From assembly GCA_963976695.1 (NCBI GenBank), contig CAXBMB010000008.1, forward strand, positions 1 to 64,000: a DNA stretch of 64,000 nucleotides. The letters run 5' to 3'. Made by a program: the position numbers and the translations under genes. This document shows, in pieces, positions 9,006-17,106 of the stretch. This DNA is from CAXBMB01 sp963976695 (lineage in GTDB: Bacteria > Pseudomonadota > Alphaproteobacteria > Kiloniellales > DSM-21159). The notes under the pieces were generated by a model. The model worked only from the letters and a program-made list of their open reading frames with translations, ran no database searches and was not told the origin of the DNA. Position 1 is the first letter of the stretch. Every line of letters begins with the position of its first letter.

Positions 9006-10016
9006 TCAGGCCTCGGCCAACTTCACCAGCATCTTGCCCAGGTTCTTGCCTTCGAACAGGCCGAGGAACGCGGCCGGGGCCTTGTCCAAGCCGTCATAGA
9101 CCGTCTCGCGCCAGGTCAATTTTCCATCGGCGATCAATTTGCCGGCCTCGGCGGCATATTCCGCGAAGGCGTCAAAGTGGTCGGAAACGATGAATCCCTG
9201 CAGCTTCAGCTTTTTGGTCAGGATCAACCCCATGTTTTCGGGCCAGGGCTCCGCTTCGGTGGCGTTGTAGTTCGCGATAATTCCGCAGAGCGCGATACGG
9301 CCGAAGGGATTCATGTTGTTGAGCGCCGCGCGCATGTGCTCGCCGCCGACATTCTCATAGTAAACGTCGATGCCTTCGGGCGCCGCCGCGGCCAGGGCCT
9401 TGGTCAGGTTGTCGACTTCCTTGTAGTTGATCACCGCGTCAACGCCGATTTCCTTCAGGAAGGCGACCTTTTCCGCCGATCCGGTGGACCCCACCACCCG
9501 GCAGCCCTTGGCTTTGCCCAGTTGACAGGCGACCGTGCCGACCGCGCCGGACGCCGCCGAGACAAAAAGCGTTTCGCCCGGTTTCAATTCGGCAATCCGC
9601 TCCAGCCCGACATAGGCGGTCGTGCCCGGCATCCCCAACACGCCCAGATGGGCCTGCAACGGCACGCCGCTGTCGGGAAGGCGCCGCAACTCGTCGGCCT
9701 GGCCGATGAAATGACTGCGCCACCCGGCCATCGACAGTACGAACGCACCCACCGGCAGGGCCTCGGCGCAACTCTCGCGCACCACGCCGACCGCGCCGCC
9801 GTCCATGACCTTGCCGACCTCGAACGGCGCCGCATAGCTTTTTCGGTCCGACATCCGGCCGCGCATGTAGGGATCAACCGACATCCAAAGATTTTCCACC
9901 AGCACCTGGCCGGCTTGCAAAGCAGGCAGGTCCCGGGTGACGAAGTCAAAGTCGGCGGCGGTGGGGGTGCCTTTCGGGCGCTGTTTGAGGTGAACTTCTC
10001 TGGCTGTTTGCGCCAT
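9006..10016 (-). CDS. NADP-dependent oxidoreductase, CurA / leukotriene B4 dehydrogenase type
   Basis: 336-residue medium-chain reductase, expected to reduce activated C=C bonds of enones with NADPH. Diagnostic blocks: NLWMSVDPYMRGRM (residues about 42-55), GVLGMPGTTAYVGL, SAASGAVGTVACQLGKAKGCRVVGSTGS in the nucleotide-binding fold, VINYKE, and IDVYYENVGG. Start at ATG 10016 gives MAQTAREVHLKQRPKG, the normal N-terminus. No zinc ligands, as usual for this branch. It stands alone between terminator-like sequence and the Nudix gene. Confidence 0.9.
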   Translation of the reverse strand: MAQTAREVHLKQRPKGTPTAADFDFVTRDLPALQAGQVLVENLWMSVDPYMRGRMSDRKSYAAPFEVGKVMDGGAVGVVRESCAEALPVGAFVLSMAGWRSHFIGQADELRRLPDSGVPLQAHLGVLGMPGTTAYVGLERIAELKPGETLFVSAASGAVGTVACQLGKAKGCRVVGSTGSAEKVAFLKEIGVDAVINYKEVDNLTKALAAAAPEGIDVYYENVGGEHMRAALNNMNPFGRIALCGIIANYNATEAEPWPENMGLILTKKLKLQGFIVSDHFDAFAEYAAEAGKLIADGKLTWRETVYDGLDKAPAAFLGLFEGKNLGKMLVKLAEA

Positions 10017-10185
10017 GGTTTTTCTCGCTTTCTTGCCTATCCGAACGGTCTCTTTGGCCAACAGACTGCCCCAAGCCGCCGTCAAGGAACAGTCCCCGCC
10101 CACGCAAAGAACTCTTTCCCTGTTCCCACCGGGCATAAGGGGGCTGTGCGGTGGGGCGCGGCGGACCGGCTATCTTGCCACCGCT

Positions 10186-10605
10186 TCACGCCAGCATCGC
10201 AAAGGCGGCGCGCAGAATGTCCTTGTGATCGAAGGCGATTTCGGCATGACGCCAATCGTGAAGCAGCACCGCATCGGCCGCGTCGTCGCCGGCCCGCAGG
10301 CTCCCGACCTCGGCTTGCGCCAGGAAGGCCACGGTGACGGTATGCCACCGGCTGTCCCGCGCCGGGTCGGAATAAACCCCGATCAGCCGCAGTGCGGATT
10401 CTGGCAGCGCCACGCCGGTTTCCTCGGCCAGCTCACGCACACAGGCGCGTTCCACGGTCTCGCCCACCTCGACGAACCCGCCCGGCAGGGCCAGCGCGCC
10501 CTTGGCCGGCGGCCAACGGCGCCGGATCAGCAGGACCCGGCGCTCGGGCGTCACCACCACACAGTCGACGCTCAGTTTGGGGGTGGTAACGGTGTAAGCC
10601 GTCAT
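10186..10605 (-). CDS. Nudix hydrolase
   Basis: 139 residues containing a complete Nudix box: a Gly-Gly start in LPGGFVEVGE and the REL.EETG metal-binding helix, about residues 42-65. It begins TVTTPKLSVDCVVV, so the catalytic domain fills the protein. The ADP-ribose pyrophosphatase / MutT-like family fits, but the nucleotide substrate is undetermined. Same strand as the CurA-like gene, 169 bp away. Confidence 0.9.
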   Translation of the reverse strand: MTAYTVTTPKLSVDCVVVTPERRVLLIRRRWPPAKGALALPGGFVEVGETVERACVRELAEETGVALPESALRLIGVYSDPARDSRWHTVTVAFLAQAEVGSLRAGDDAADAVLLHDWRHAEIAFDHKDILRAAFAMLA

Positions 10606-10740
10606 ATCGCGTCCTTAGCTCCTCTTGCCTGTCGGCGTCCCGGGTCAACCGGGCCAGCGATCAACCATTCCCGTCTAGACCCTTGGGCAACAAAAGGGTA
10701 AGGGAATTGATCGCCGAACTCATGAAAAAGGGCCAAAGCG

Positions 10741-11334
10741 GTGAGCGCCTCAGAAATCGACCGGATGATCCAACTGCTATCGCGCTTGCCAGGGCTGGGG
10801 CCGCGCTCGGCCCGCCGGGCCTGTCTGCATCTGCTGCAGCGGCGCGAGTCGCTGTTGCAGCCCCTTGCCCAGGCCCTGGGCAAGGCCGCCGACGCCATCC
10901 GGTCTTGCGAAATCTGCAACAACCTGGATGACCAGTCCCCTTGCGCCTATTGCCGCGACGCCAACCGCGACGACAGTCTGATCTGTGTGGTCGAGGAGGT
11001 CGGCGATCTCTGGGCGCTGGAGCGTTCCGGCGCCTTCAAGGGGCGCTATCACGTTTTGGGCGGGACGCTGTCGGCGATCGACGGACGGGGACCGGAGGAA
11101 CTGCATCTGCCCGGCTTGACGGCGCGGGCGCAAGCGCCGGAGGTCGCGGAAATTATTCTGGCGCTTTCGGCGACCGTGGAGGGCCAAACAACCGCGCACT
11201 ATATCGCCGAGCGGCTCGAGCGGCTGCCGGTCACGCTCTCCTTTCTCGGTCAGGGCGTGCCGGTGGGCGGGGACCTGGACTATCTGGACGACGGCACCCT
11301 GACGGCCGCCCTGAAAGCCCGCCGCCCGGCTTGA
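10741..11334 (+). CDS. recR: Recombination mediator protein RecR
   Basis: 197 residues, the normal RecR size. Order: helix-hairpin-helix (LPGLGPRSARRA, residues 17-28), Cys4 zinc finger (CEICNNLDDQSPCAYC), then Toprim domain (ICVVEEVGDLWALE, ATVEGQTTAHYIAE) and the C-terminal GVPVGGDLDYLD. With RecF/RecO it loads RecA at gaps. The start is GTG at 10741, preceded by AAAAAGGGCC; no in-frame ATG fits. The usual alphaproteobacterial partners dnaX and ybaB are not upstream; the neighbour is the divergent Nudix gene. Confidence 0.95.
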   Translation: MSASEIDRMIQLLSRLPGLGPRSARRACLHLLQRRESLLQPLAQALGKAADAIRSCEICNNLDDQSPCAYCRDANRDDSLICVVEEVGDLWALERSGAFKGRYHVLGGTLSAIDGRGPEELHLPGLTARAQAPEVAEIILALSATVEGQTTAHYIAERLERLPVTLSFLGQGVPVGGDLDYLDDGTLTAALKARRPA

Positions 11335-11682
11335 CAAACCGGCCGATCCCATCCCGAACCACAGCAAAACCACAGCCGGGACCAGAACCGGAACCGCAGC
11401 CGGAACCATATCCGGGAACCTGTCGGGAAACGGCCGATCCAGGCGACGCCGGCGCCGCGGGCCACCCGCCTTATTTTTTACCCAACAGAGCTTATCGCTG
11501 CCGCAAAGCGGCCATTTTTGAGGCTCAAACAGGAGAACCTGATTGAGCCTCCACTCGGCCTTGGCGCGTGATCGACAAAGAAAAAAGCGCGTCACCCCTC
11601 TCGTCAATCACCCTCTGATCGGTTGATCGGAGGCGGACTCCTTTGCTGATCTTGCCTGTTGTTCGTTGGAAAGATGGTGCCC
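11335..11682. other. Gene-free gap with low-complexity run and hairpins
   Basis: 348 bp. 11341-11425 is a run of near-repeats of ACCACAGC / CCGGAACC. GCCGC-aaa-GCGGC followed by CATTTTT (11500-11518) could end recR transcription. 11520-11551 is a strong hairpin: GAGGCTCAA pairs with TTGAGCCTC, and inside it CAGG-agaa-CCTG. Copy B of the dispersed element follows at 11568. Confidence 0.5.
11568..11611 (-). repeat. Dispersed palindromic element, copy B
   Basis: 44 nt, GTGATCGAC at the left end and GTCAATCAC at the right end, with AAAGAAAAAAGCGCG inside the left arm. The core hairpin is degenerate compared with copies A and D. The adjoining CTGATCGGTTGATCGG resembles the GATTGGTCGATTGG stretch next to copy D. 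Confidence 0.6.
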
Positions 11683-13149
11683 ATGCCCTACGTAAAAGTT
11701 TCGCGCTGCCGCAAGCTCCGCCACCGCGCCCGGCGCGCCGGCGGCGGCCTGATGATCGGCGCGGCCTTGTTGACCTTGGCCGCGACCAATGACCTGCGGG
11801 CCCAGGAACAGACCTTGGCGGCCGAGGCGCAGACCAATCTTTCCGTCACGGTTTATCAAAACGGCCTGGGCCTCATTCACGATGACCGCTGGGTTCCCCT
11901 GGTTGCCGGCCGCACCTCCCTGGCCGTCGCCGGCACCAATCCCGGCATGATCCCGGAAAGCCTGGTGCTGACCAGCGAGCAAGGCGGCTTGACCCTGGTC
12001 GAACAGAGCCAAATGCCCGCCACCCTCACCCCCCAGCGCCTGCTGGAGGGCGCCCTGGGTCAGAATGTCTGGCTGATTTCCCGCAACAGCCAGACCGGCG
12101 AAGACACGCGCGAGAAGGCCCGCCTGCTGTCGCTGGCGGAAGGTCCGGTGTTGCAGGTCGGCGACCGGGTGGAAATCAATCCACCGGGCCGCATTGTCCT
12201 GCAACAGCTGCCGGCGGGGCTGCGCGCCGAGCCGAACCTGCGGCTGGTGATTGAAAGCCGCGAAACCATGAACGGCCAAATCACCCTGGCCTATTTGGCC
12301 GATGGCCTGAACTGGCAGGCCGACTATGTCGCCAGCTTGAGCCAGGACGGCGCCCGCCTGTCCCTGCTGGGTCGGGTCTCCTTGAGCAACCAAAGCGGCG
12401 GAGACATAAAGCAGGCCCGGGTCCAACTGGTGGCCGGCGAGGTGACTCGCGGCACGCGGGGCAAACTGCCAGCCCGGTCGGCGCGGCTGTTGAAAAGCGA
12501 GGTCATGGCGCTGGCCTCGGACGCTCTTCCCGCGCCGACGGAGGCGGCGGAGCGCTATGTCTATCAACTGGACGAGCGGGTCAACCTGAGCGATGGCGAG
12601 CGCAAGCAGCTTACCCTGATCCAGATCGACGAGTTGCCGGTCAGCAAGCGCTTTACCTTTGAGGGTCTGGCCTCGCCGCAGGGACCGGACCGGCAGGGCC
12701 CGGTCGCGGCCCGCCTGTCCGCCCGTTTCACCACCCCCGACGCCCAGGCCTACGGCAAGCCCCTGCCCGCCGGGGTGGTGCGGGTCTACGCCCCGGGGGT
12801 CGATGATCGCGCGCTGTTCATCGGCGAGGATCGGATCGACCACACCGCCGGCGGCAGCGAGGTGTCCCTGGACCTGGGCGAGGCCTTCGACGTCACCGCC
12901 AAGGCGCGGCTATTGAAGCTCAACCGGCTGTCGCAACGGCGCTACGAGGCGAACCGCGAAGTGATCGTGACCAACGCCAAGTCCGAACCGGTGGAGGTCC
13001 AGATCTCCGCCCGCATGCCCCGCGAGTGGAAGGTGCTGGAGGAAAGCTACCCGAGCGAAGAAAAAAGCGCCCGCGAACTGGTTTGGACGATCAAGGTGCC
13101 CGCCAACAGCGCAGCCACCTTGATCACCCGCATCGAAGCCGGTGACTAG
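11683..13149 (+). CDS. Exported DUF4139 domain protein
   Basis: About 488 residues. A basic n-region and hydrophobic stretch (LMIGAALLTLAATNDLRA) look like a signal peptide, so the protein should be periplasmic or envelope-associated. The rest matches the DUF4139 pattern: YQNGLGLIHDDR, an all-beta N-terminal part, then LAYLADGLNWQADYVASL, SLSNQSGGDIKQARVQLVAGEV and a C-terminal NREVIVTNAKSEPVEVQISARMP block. No enzyme function is known for this family. ATG 11683 is chosen because GGAAAG lies 9 nt upstream; ATG 11674 and GTG 11677 are alternatives. Confidence 0.8.
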   Translation: MPYVKVSRCRKLRHRARRAGGGLMIGAALLTLAATNDLRAQEQTLAAEAQTNLSVTVYQNGLGLIHDDRWVPLVAGRTSLAVAGTNPGMIPESLVLTSEQGGLTLVEQSQMPATLTPQRLLEGALGQNVWLISRNSQTGEDTREKARLLSLAEGPVLQVGDRVEINPPGRIVLQQLPAGLRAEPNLRLVIESRETMNGQITLAYLADGLNWQADYVASLSQDGARLSLLGRVSLSNQSGGDIKQARVQLVAGEVTRGTRGKLPARSARLLKSEVMALASDALPAPTEAAERYVYQLDERVNLSDGERKQLTLIQIDELPVSKRFTFEGLASPQGPDRQGPVAARLSARFTTPDAQAYGKPLPAGVVRVYAPGVDDRALFIGEDRIDHTAGGSEVSLDLGEAFDVTAKARLLKLNRLSQRRYEANREVIVTNAKSEPVEVQISARMPREWKVLEESYPSEEKSARELVWTIKVPANSAATLITRIEAGD

Positions 13150-13158
13150 CGGCGACCG

Positions 13159-13203
13159 GAGTCGAATCGCCGGAGAAAGAAGCGCTTCGCGCGCCCCCGT
13201 CAC
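13159..13203 (-). repeat. Dispersed palindromic element, copy C
   Basis: Contains the perfect palindrome GAAGCGCTTC at 13179-13188. On the minus strand this is followed by TTTCTCCGGCGATTCGACTC, nearly the same as copy A. The position, just after the EamA stop in the minus direction, would suit a terminator. Confidence 0.7.
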
Positions 13204-13223
13204 CGCCCTCGTCGCCGTCGCCG

Positions 13224-14126
13224 TCACCGCCGCCGCCAGCTTCCGCGCGGCCAGCGAAGCAGGTTTTTGGAAGCCAACACCGCCCCGGCGACGATCAGCA
13301 GGCACGCCACGCCGACAACCCAGGTAAGCTCGGCCCGGCCAAAGCCGATCAGCAGCAGGGTGGACAACAGCGGGGCGGCGTACGACAGGGTGCCCAGCAG
13401 TTGGATATGCCCATGCTTGGTGCCGTAGTCCCAGACAAAGAACGCGGCGCCCACCGGACCGATTCCCAGGCCCAGCACCGCCAGCCACTGGCCGGGAGTG
13501 GGCGCAACCGTGGTTTCGAACGCCAGGTGGCTGACGAACCCCAGCAGGGCCACGACGCCACAGAACCCGCCCACCACCTCGGTCGGAACGGCCCCGAAGC
13601 GCCGATTGAGCACCGAATAGCTCGACCAGACCAACGCGCCGGCGGCCGCCGCCAAATAGCCCAGCAGGTACTGCCGATCAAAGACCACCTGCCCACCTTT
13701 CGAGACCAGCAGGAAGGCGCCGCCCAACCCCAGGACGGCGCCGGCCAGATGGAACCAGCGAAGCCGTTCGCCAGGCAGCGCCGCCGAGAAGATCACAATC
13801 AGCAAGGGCCAGAGATAGGCGATCAGGCTGGCCTCCACCGCCGGCGCGTTGCCCAGGGCGACAAAGTAGAAAAAATGATAGCCGTAGAGCCCGCCCACCC
13901 CCAACAGCCAGACCGGCCAGGGTTGCCGCCAAAGCGCCAGCGCCTGACGCCCTCGCCGCAGCAGCAGCAAAACCGACAGCACAAAGGCGACCAGAAAGGT
14001 CATCGCCAGCAGTTGGAACGGCGGCAGGCCTTCGGCATAGGTGGTAAAGAGCGCCAGCAGGGCCCAAAGAAGAATGGCAACCCCGCCAATCAAGGTCGCC
14101 TTGAGTTTTCCGCTGTCGTCCGTCAC
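13224..14126 (-). CDS. EamA/DMT family transporter
   Basis: 300 residues with ten hydrophobic segments in two EamA repeats, the drug/metabolite transporter architecture. The opening KATLIGGVAILLWALLALFTTYAEG resembles the aromatic amino acid exporter YddG branch. The second repeat begins near residue 150 (LGYLAAAAGALVWSSYSVLNRRFG). Inner-membrane exporter of amino acids or similar metabolites is a family-level inference. Start is GTG at 14126 with GGGGAAG 8 nt upstream. It follows the AraC gene on the same strand, a plausible regulator-target pair. Confidence 0.85.
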   Translation of the reverse strand: MTDDSGKLKATLIGGVAILLWALLALFTTYAEGLPPFQLLAMTFLVAFVLSVLLLLRRGRQALALWRQPWPVWLLGVGGLYGYHFFYFVALGNAPAVEASLIAYLWPLLIVIFSAALPGERLRWFHLAGAVLGLGGAFLLVSKGGQVVFDRQYLLGYLAAAAGALVWSSYSVLNRRFGAVPTEVVGGFCGVVALLGFVSHLAFETTVAPTPGQWLAVLGLGIGPVGAAFFVWDYGTKHGHIQLLGTLSYAAPLLSTLLLIGFGRAELTWVVGVACLLIVAGAVLASKNLLRWPRGSWRRR

Positions 14127-14282
14127 CCGCTGTCTTCCCCGCTCGCTTGCCGACGCCGCTCCCAGGACTGTTGCCTGAGGCCGCGACAGCTATAGCCGAG
14201 CCAGGGGTCGAAATCTTGTCCCAGCCTCCGGTGTTTTTGACCCGGACGCTGGCGCGACGCGCGGCTTTCCAGGTCGGTCGCG

Positions 14283-15155
14283 CTAGTGCCTGCGGTCACG
14301 GCGGCGAAGGGCGGCCGGCGTGATCGCCTTTTCGCGGCGAAAGGCCCGGGTCAGGGCGCTTTGATCGGAAAAGCCGCAGTCCATTGCGATCTCGACCAGG
14401 GGCTGGGCGCTGGTCAACAACCGCCGCTCGGCTTCCGCCAGGCGCAACGCCAGCAGGTATTGCTGGGGAGTGCGGCCCAGAACCGACCGAAAGACCTGGT
14501 GAAAGTGGCTGATCGAAAGGCCCGCCAGCTTGGCCAGGGTCGCAACGGTCAGCGGCTGGCCGTAGTTGCGGGCCAGGAAAGCCAGCACCCGCTGCAGCCG
14601 CGGCGTCAAGCCCTCGGGTCGCGGCAGGTCCACGTCACCGAGCCCGTCCCGCAGCGACTGTAACAACAGCCCGGCGGCCTGCCGGGCAAAGGCCGCCGGG
14701 TCCCCAACCCCACGGGTCAAGCGCAGCGCCAGAAAGCGCACCAACTGGGCGGTCGCCGGGTCCAGCGTCAAGAAGGCCTGATTTTCCACCCGCGCCGCCA
14801 ACTCCTGGTCCAGCCTCGCCGCCCCGCCGACCAGCCTGTCGCTCAGGTCAAACACCAGAAAGCGGTTCTCGCCCCGCGCCGAAAAGGCGTGCCAGCGGCC
14901 GGCGCGAACAAAAGCCGCCGCCCCCCAAGGCGCCGCGTCGAACGGATTGGGACTCCAAGGATCGGCGACCTGTCCGGCCTGACCCTCGACCTCCATGCTC
15001 AAGCGCCCTTCGATCGGCAGCACGATCTGATGATGGCCGTGGCGATGGTGTTCCACCTCGCCGCCATAGCTGCGCAACTCCAGCGCCGCGCGGGGCGCGG
15101 TCCGGCCGGCTGACGCGGCAGTGGCTGCCGGCGTCGGACGAGAAGAATCGGACAT
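14283..15155 (-). CDS. AraC family transcriptional regulator
   Basis: 290 residues. N-terminal cupin-type sensing domain (ELRSYGGEVEHHRHGHHQIVLPIEGRL) and a C-terminal double helix-turn-helix of about 100 residues: LTVATLAKLAGLSISHFHQVFRSVLGRTPQQYLLALRL, then VEIAMDCGFSDQSALTRAFRR. It starts 12 bp after the rmuC stop and ends 156 bp before the EamA transporter gene, all on the minus strand. The transporter is the likely target; effector unknown. Confidence 0.9.
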   Translation of the reverse strand: MSDSSRPTPAATAASAGRTAPRAALELRSYGGEVEHHRHGHHQIVLPIEGRLSMEVEGQAGQVADPWSPNPFDAAPWGAAAFVRAGRWHAFSARGENRFLVFDLSDRLVGGAARLDQELAARVENQAFLTLDPATAQLVRFLALRLTRGVGDPAAFARQAAGLLLQSLRDGLGDVDLPRPEGLTPRLQRVLAFLARNYGQPLTVATLAKLAGLSISHFHQVFRSVLGRTPQQYLLALRLAEAERRLLTSAQPLVEIAMDCGFSDQSALTRAFRREKAITPAALRRRDRRH

Positions 15156-15167
15156 CTGTTCTGTCTT

Positions 15168-16286
15168 TCACTTGCTGTCCGGCAAATCCAGGGCGGGCGC
15201 CAGTTGCTTGGCCGGATCCTCGGCGTCTTCCAATTGAAGGCTCTCAATTCTGTCGCCCCGCTTGGATATCTTATCACTGGAGATCACGATCTGGCGGAGA
15301 TCCTCCTGGGTTTGGCCGAAATGCCGTTGCAGCTTGCTGACCCGGTCATCCATCCGATCGATGTCCTTGAGCAGGTGCCCCACCTCCTGTTGAATCACCC
15401 CCGCCTGTTCGCGCATGCGCACGTCCTTGAGGACCGCCCGCACCGTGTTCAAGGTGGCCATCAAGGTGGTGGGAGAGACAATCCAAACCCGGGCGCGATA
15501 GGAGTCGTCGACCACCTCCGGGAAATTGGCGTGCAGCTCCGCATAGACCGCCTCGCTGGGTAGAAACAGCAGCGCCGACTCGGCGGTTTCCCCCGGCAGG
15601 ATGTATTTTTCCTGGATCGCTTTGACATGCAACCCCAGATCCCGCTTGAACGCCCGGCGCGCCGGCTCCCGCGCCAACTCGCCGCCCGGTTCGGCGTGCT
15701 GCGGCGCGCGCATCAAGGCGCGGTAGCTTTCCAGCGGAAATTTCGAATCGATGACAATCGAGCCCGGCGGATTGGGCAGTTCCAGAACGCAGTCGGCGCG
15801 CGTGCCGTTGCTCAGGGTCTTTTGGAAGCTGTAGGCGCTGGGCGGCAGGATCGACTCCACGATGTCATGAAGCTGCACCTCGCCAAAGGCCCCCCGGGCC
15901 TGCTTGTTGGAGAGGATGTCCTGCAGTCCCACCACCTGGGTCGAGAGCTCGGTGAGGTTTTGCTGGGCCTTGTCAATCACCGCCAGCCGCTCGCGCAGAT
16001 CGGTCAAGGATTTGCCCTGTTTTTCCTGCCCCTCCTGCAGGCGGTCGCTGACCTGTTTGGAAAAGGAGCCCAAGCGATCGTCCAGGGCGCGCGCCAAGGC
16101 CCGTTCTTGCTGGCGCAGGCCCTCAACGGTTTGACTTTGAAGTGAGAGCTGCAACTCGGTGAGCTGCCGCAGCCGCTGGTCCATCTGGGGGGTGTTCTGG
16201 CCGCCGCCCCAGCGCCTCAAGGCCAAGGCTAGCAGCGCCCCCAGCAGCAGCGACGCCAGCACCAACAGCAAGACGATTGGATCCAT
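15168..16286 (-). CDS. rmuC: DNA recombination protein RmuC
   Basis: 372 residues. One N-terminal membrane anchor (PIVLLLVLASLLLGALLALALRRWGGG, residues 3-27), a coiled coil to about residue 115, then the RmuC nuclease-like domain: QARGAFGEVQLHDIVESILPPSAY, ADCVLELPNPPGSIVIDSKFPLESY, and LFLPSEAVYAELH. Implicated in limiting inversions at short repeats in E. coli; biochemical activity is not established. The AraC gene follows after 12 bp. Confidence 0.93.
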   Translation of the reverse strand: MDPIVLLLVLASLLLGALLALALRRWGGGQNTPQMDQRLRQLTELQLSLQSQTVEGLRQQERALARALDDRLGSFSKQVSDRLQEGQEKQGKSLTDLRERLAVIDKAQQNLTELSTQVVGLQDILSNKQARGAFGEVQLHDIVESILPPSAYSFQKTLSNGTRADCVLELPNPPGSIVIDSKFPLESYRALMRAPQHAEPGGELAREPARRAFKRDLGLHVKAIQEKYILPGETAESALLFLPSEAVYAELHANFPEVVDDSYRARVWIVSPTTLMATLNTVRAVLKDVRMREQAGVIQQEVGHLLKDIDRMDDRVSKLQRHFGQTQEDLRQIVISSDKISKRGDRIESLQLEDAEDPAKQLAPALDLPDSK

Positions 16287-16463
16287 AACCTATTTTCCCT
16301 TTCGCGCCGTCCGTCGATCAGGCCCCGGATATCCGGCCTCGACAGGCCGGCGCACTGGACGTCACCCGGCCCGATCCGGCGGTCTCACGGGCGCAACGCG
16401 GGCTCGACAGGGCACTGTCGCTTGACCTTGGCGGACCTTGCCCTTACCTAAAGGAAAGAAGGA

Positions 16464-16490
16464 AGCTTTTTTGAAAGATTCAAAAAAGCT
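16464..16490. repeat. Perfect AT-rich hairpin upstream of def
   Basis: AGCTTTTTTGAA and TTCAAAAAAGCT form a perfect 12-bp stem around the loop AGA, 40 nt before the def start. It has T6 and A6 runs inside the arms, so it could terminate in either direction, but no gene ends close by. The sequence stands out from the 65% GC surroundings. Confidence 0.6.
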
Positions 16491-16530
16491 GCTGCCGCCC
16501 GCGTGAGACCCAACAAGAGAAACCGACCCC

Positions 16531-17064
16531 ATGGCCCTGCTGCCCATTCTGACCGCACCGGACCCTATCCTCAAGACCGTCGCCGAGCCGGTCAAGGCCG
16601 TCGACGAACGCGTCCGTCAACAGATGGAGGATATGCTTGAAACCATGTACGCCGCGCCGGGTATCGGCTTGGCCGCCCCGCAGGTCGGTATTCTGAACCG
16701 GGTGATTGTCCTGGACATCGCCAAGGAGGACGCCGCGGAGAAAAGCCCGCTGCGACTGGCCAACCCGGAAATCATTTGGATTTCCGACGAGGATGTTTCC
16801 TACGAGGAAGGCTGCCTGTCCATACCCGAGCACTACAGCGAAGTGGTGCGCCCGGCTGGCGTCAAGGTGCGTTACCTCGACGAAAACAATCAATCCCGGG
16901 AACTTGAAGCCGAAGGCTTGCTTGCCACCTGCTTGCAGCACGAGATCGACCATCTCGAGGGCATTCTTTTCGTCGATCGCATCACCGCCCTGAAACGCAA
17001 CATGATCTTGCGCAAGCTGCTGAAAGCCAGAAAACAGCATACCCTGCCCAGTTACGCGGCTTAA
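16531..17064 (+). CDS. def: Peptide deformylase
   Basis: 177 residues. All three signature motifs are present: GIGLAAPQVG (about residues 44-53), EEGCLSIP with the metal-binding Cys, and QHEIDHLEG with two His ligands and the catalytic Glu. Removes the N-formyl group from nascent proteins, using Fe2+ or similar. First gene of def-fmt-truA; fmt starts 42 bp on. ATG start; the upstream AACAAGAGAAACC is a weak Shine-Dalgarno. Confidence 0.97.
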   Translation: MALLPILTAPDPILKTVAEPVKAVDERVRQQMEDMLETMYAAPGIGLAAPQVGILNRVIVLDIAKEDAAEKSPLRLANPEIIWISDEDVSYEEGCLSIPEHYSEVVRPAGVKVRYLDENNQSRELEAEGLLATCLQHEIDHLEGILFVDRITALKRNMILRKLLKARKQHTLPSYAA

Positions 17065-17106
17065 CGGCTTGTGCCCTTGCCGGGGCGCCATGCTAAAACC
17101 CCTGCC

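Noticed and set aside
10683..10931. Short frame overlapping the recR start
   Set aside because: Out of frame with recR and mostly inside it; the first residues look protein-like but nothing supports a gene.
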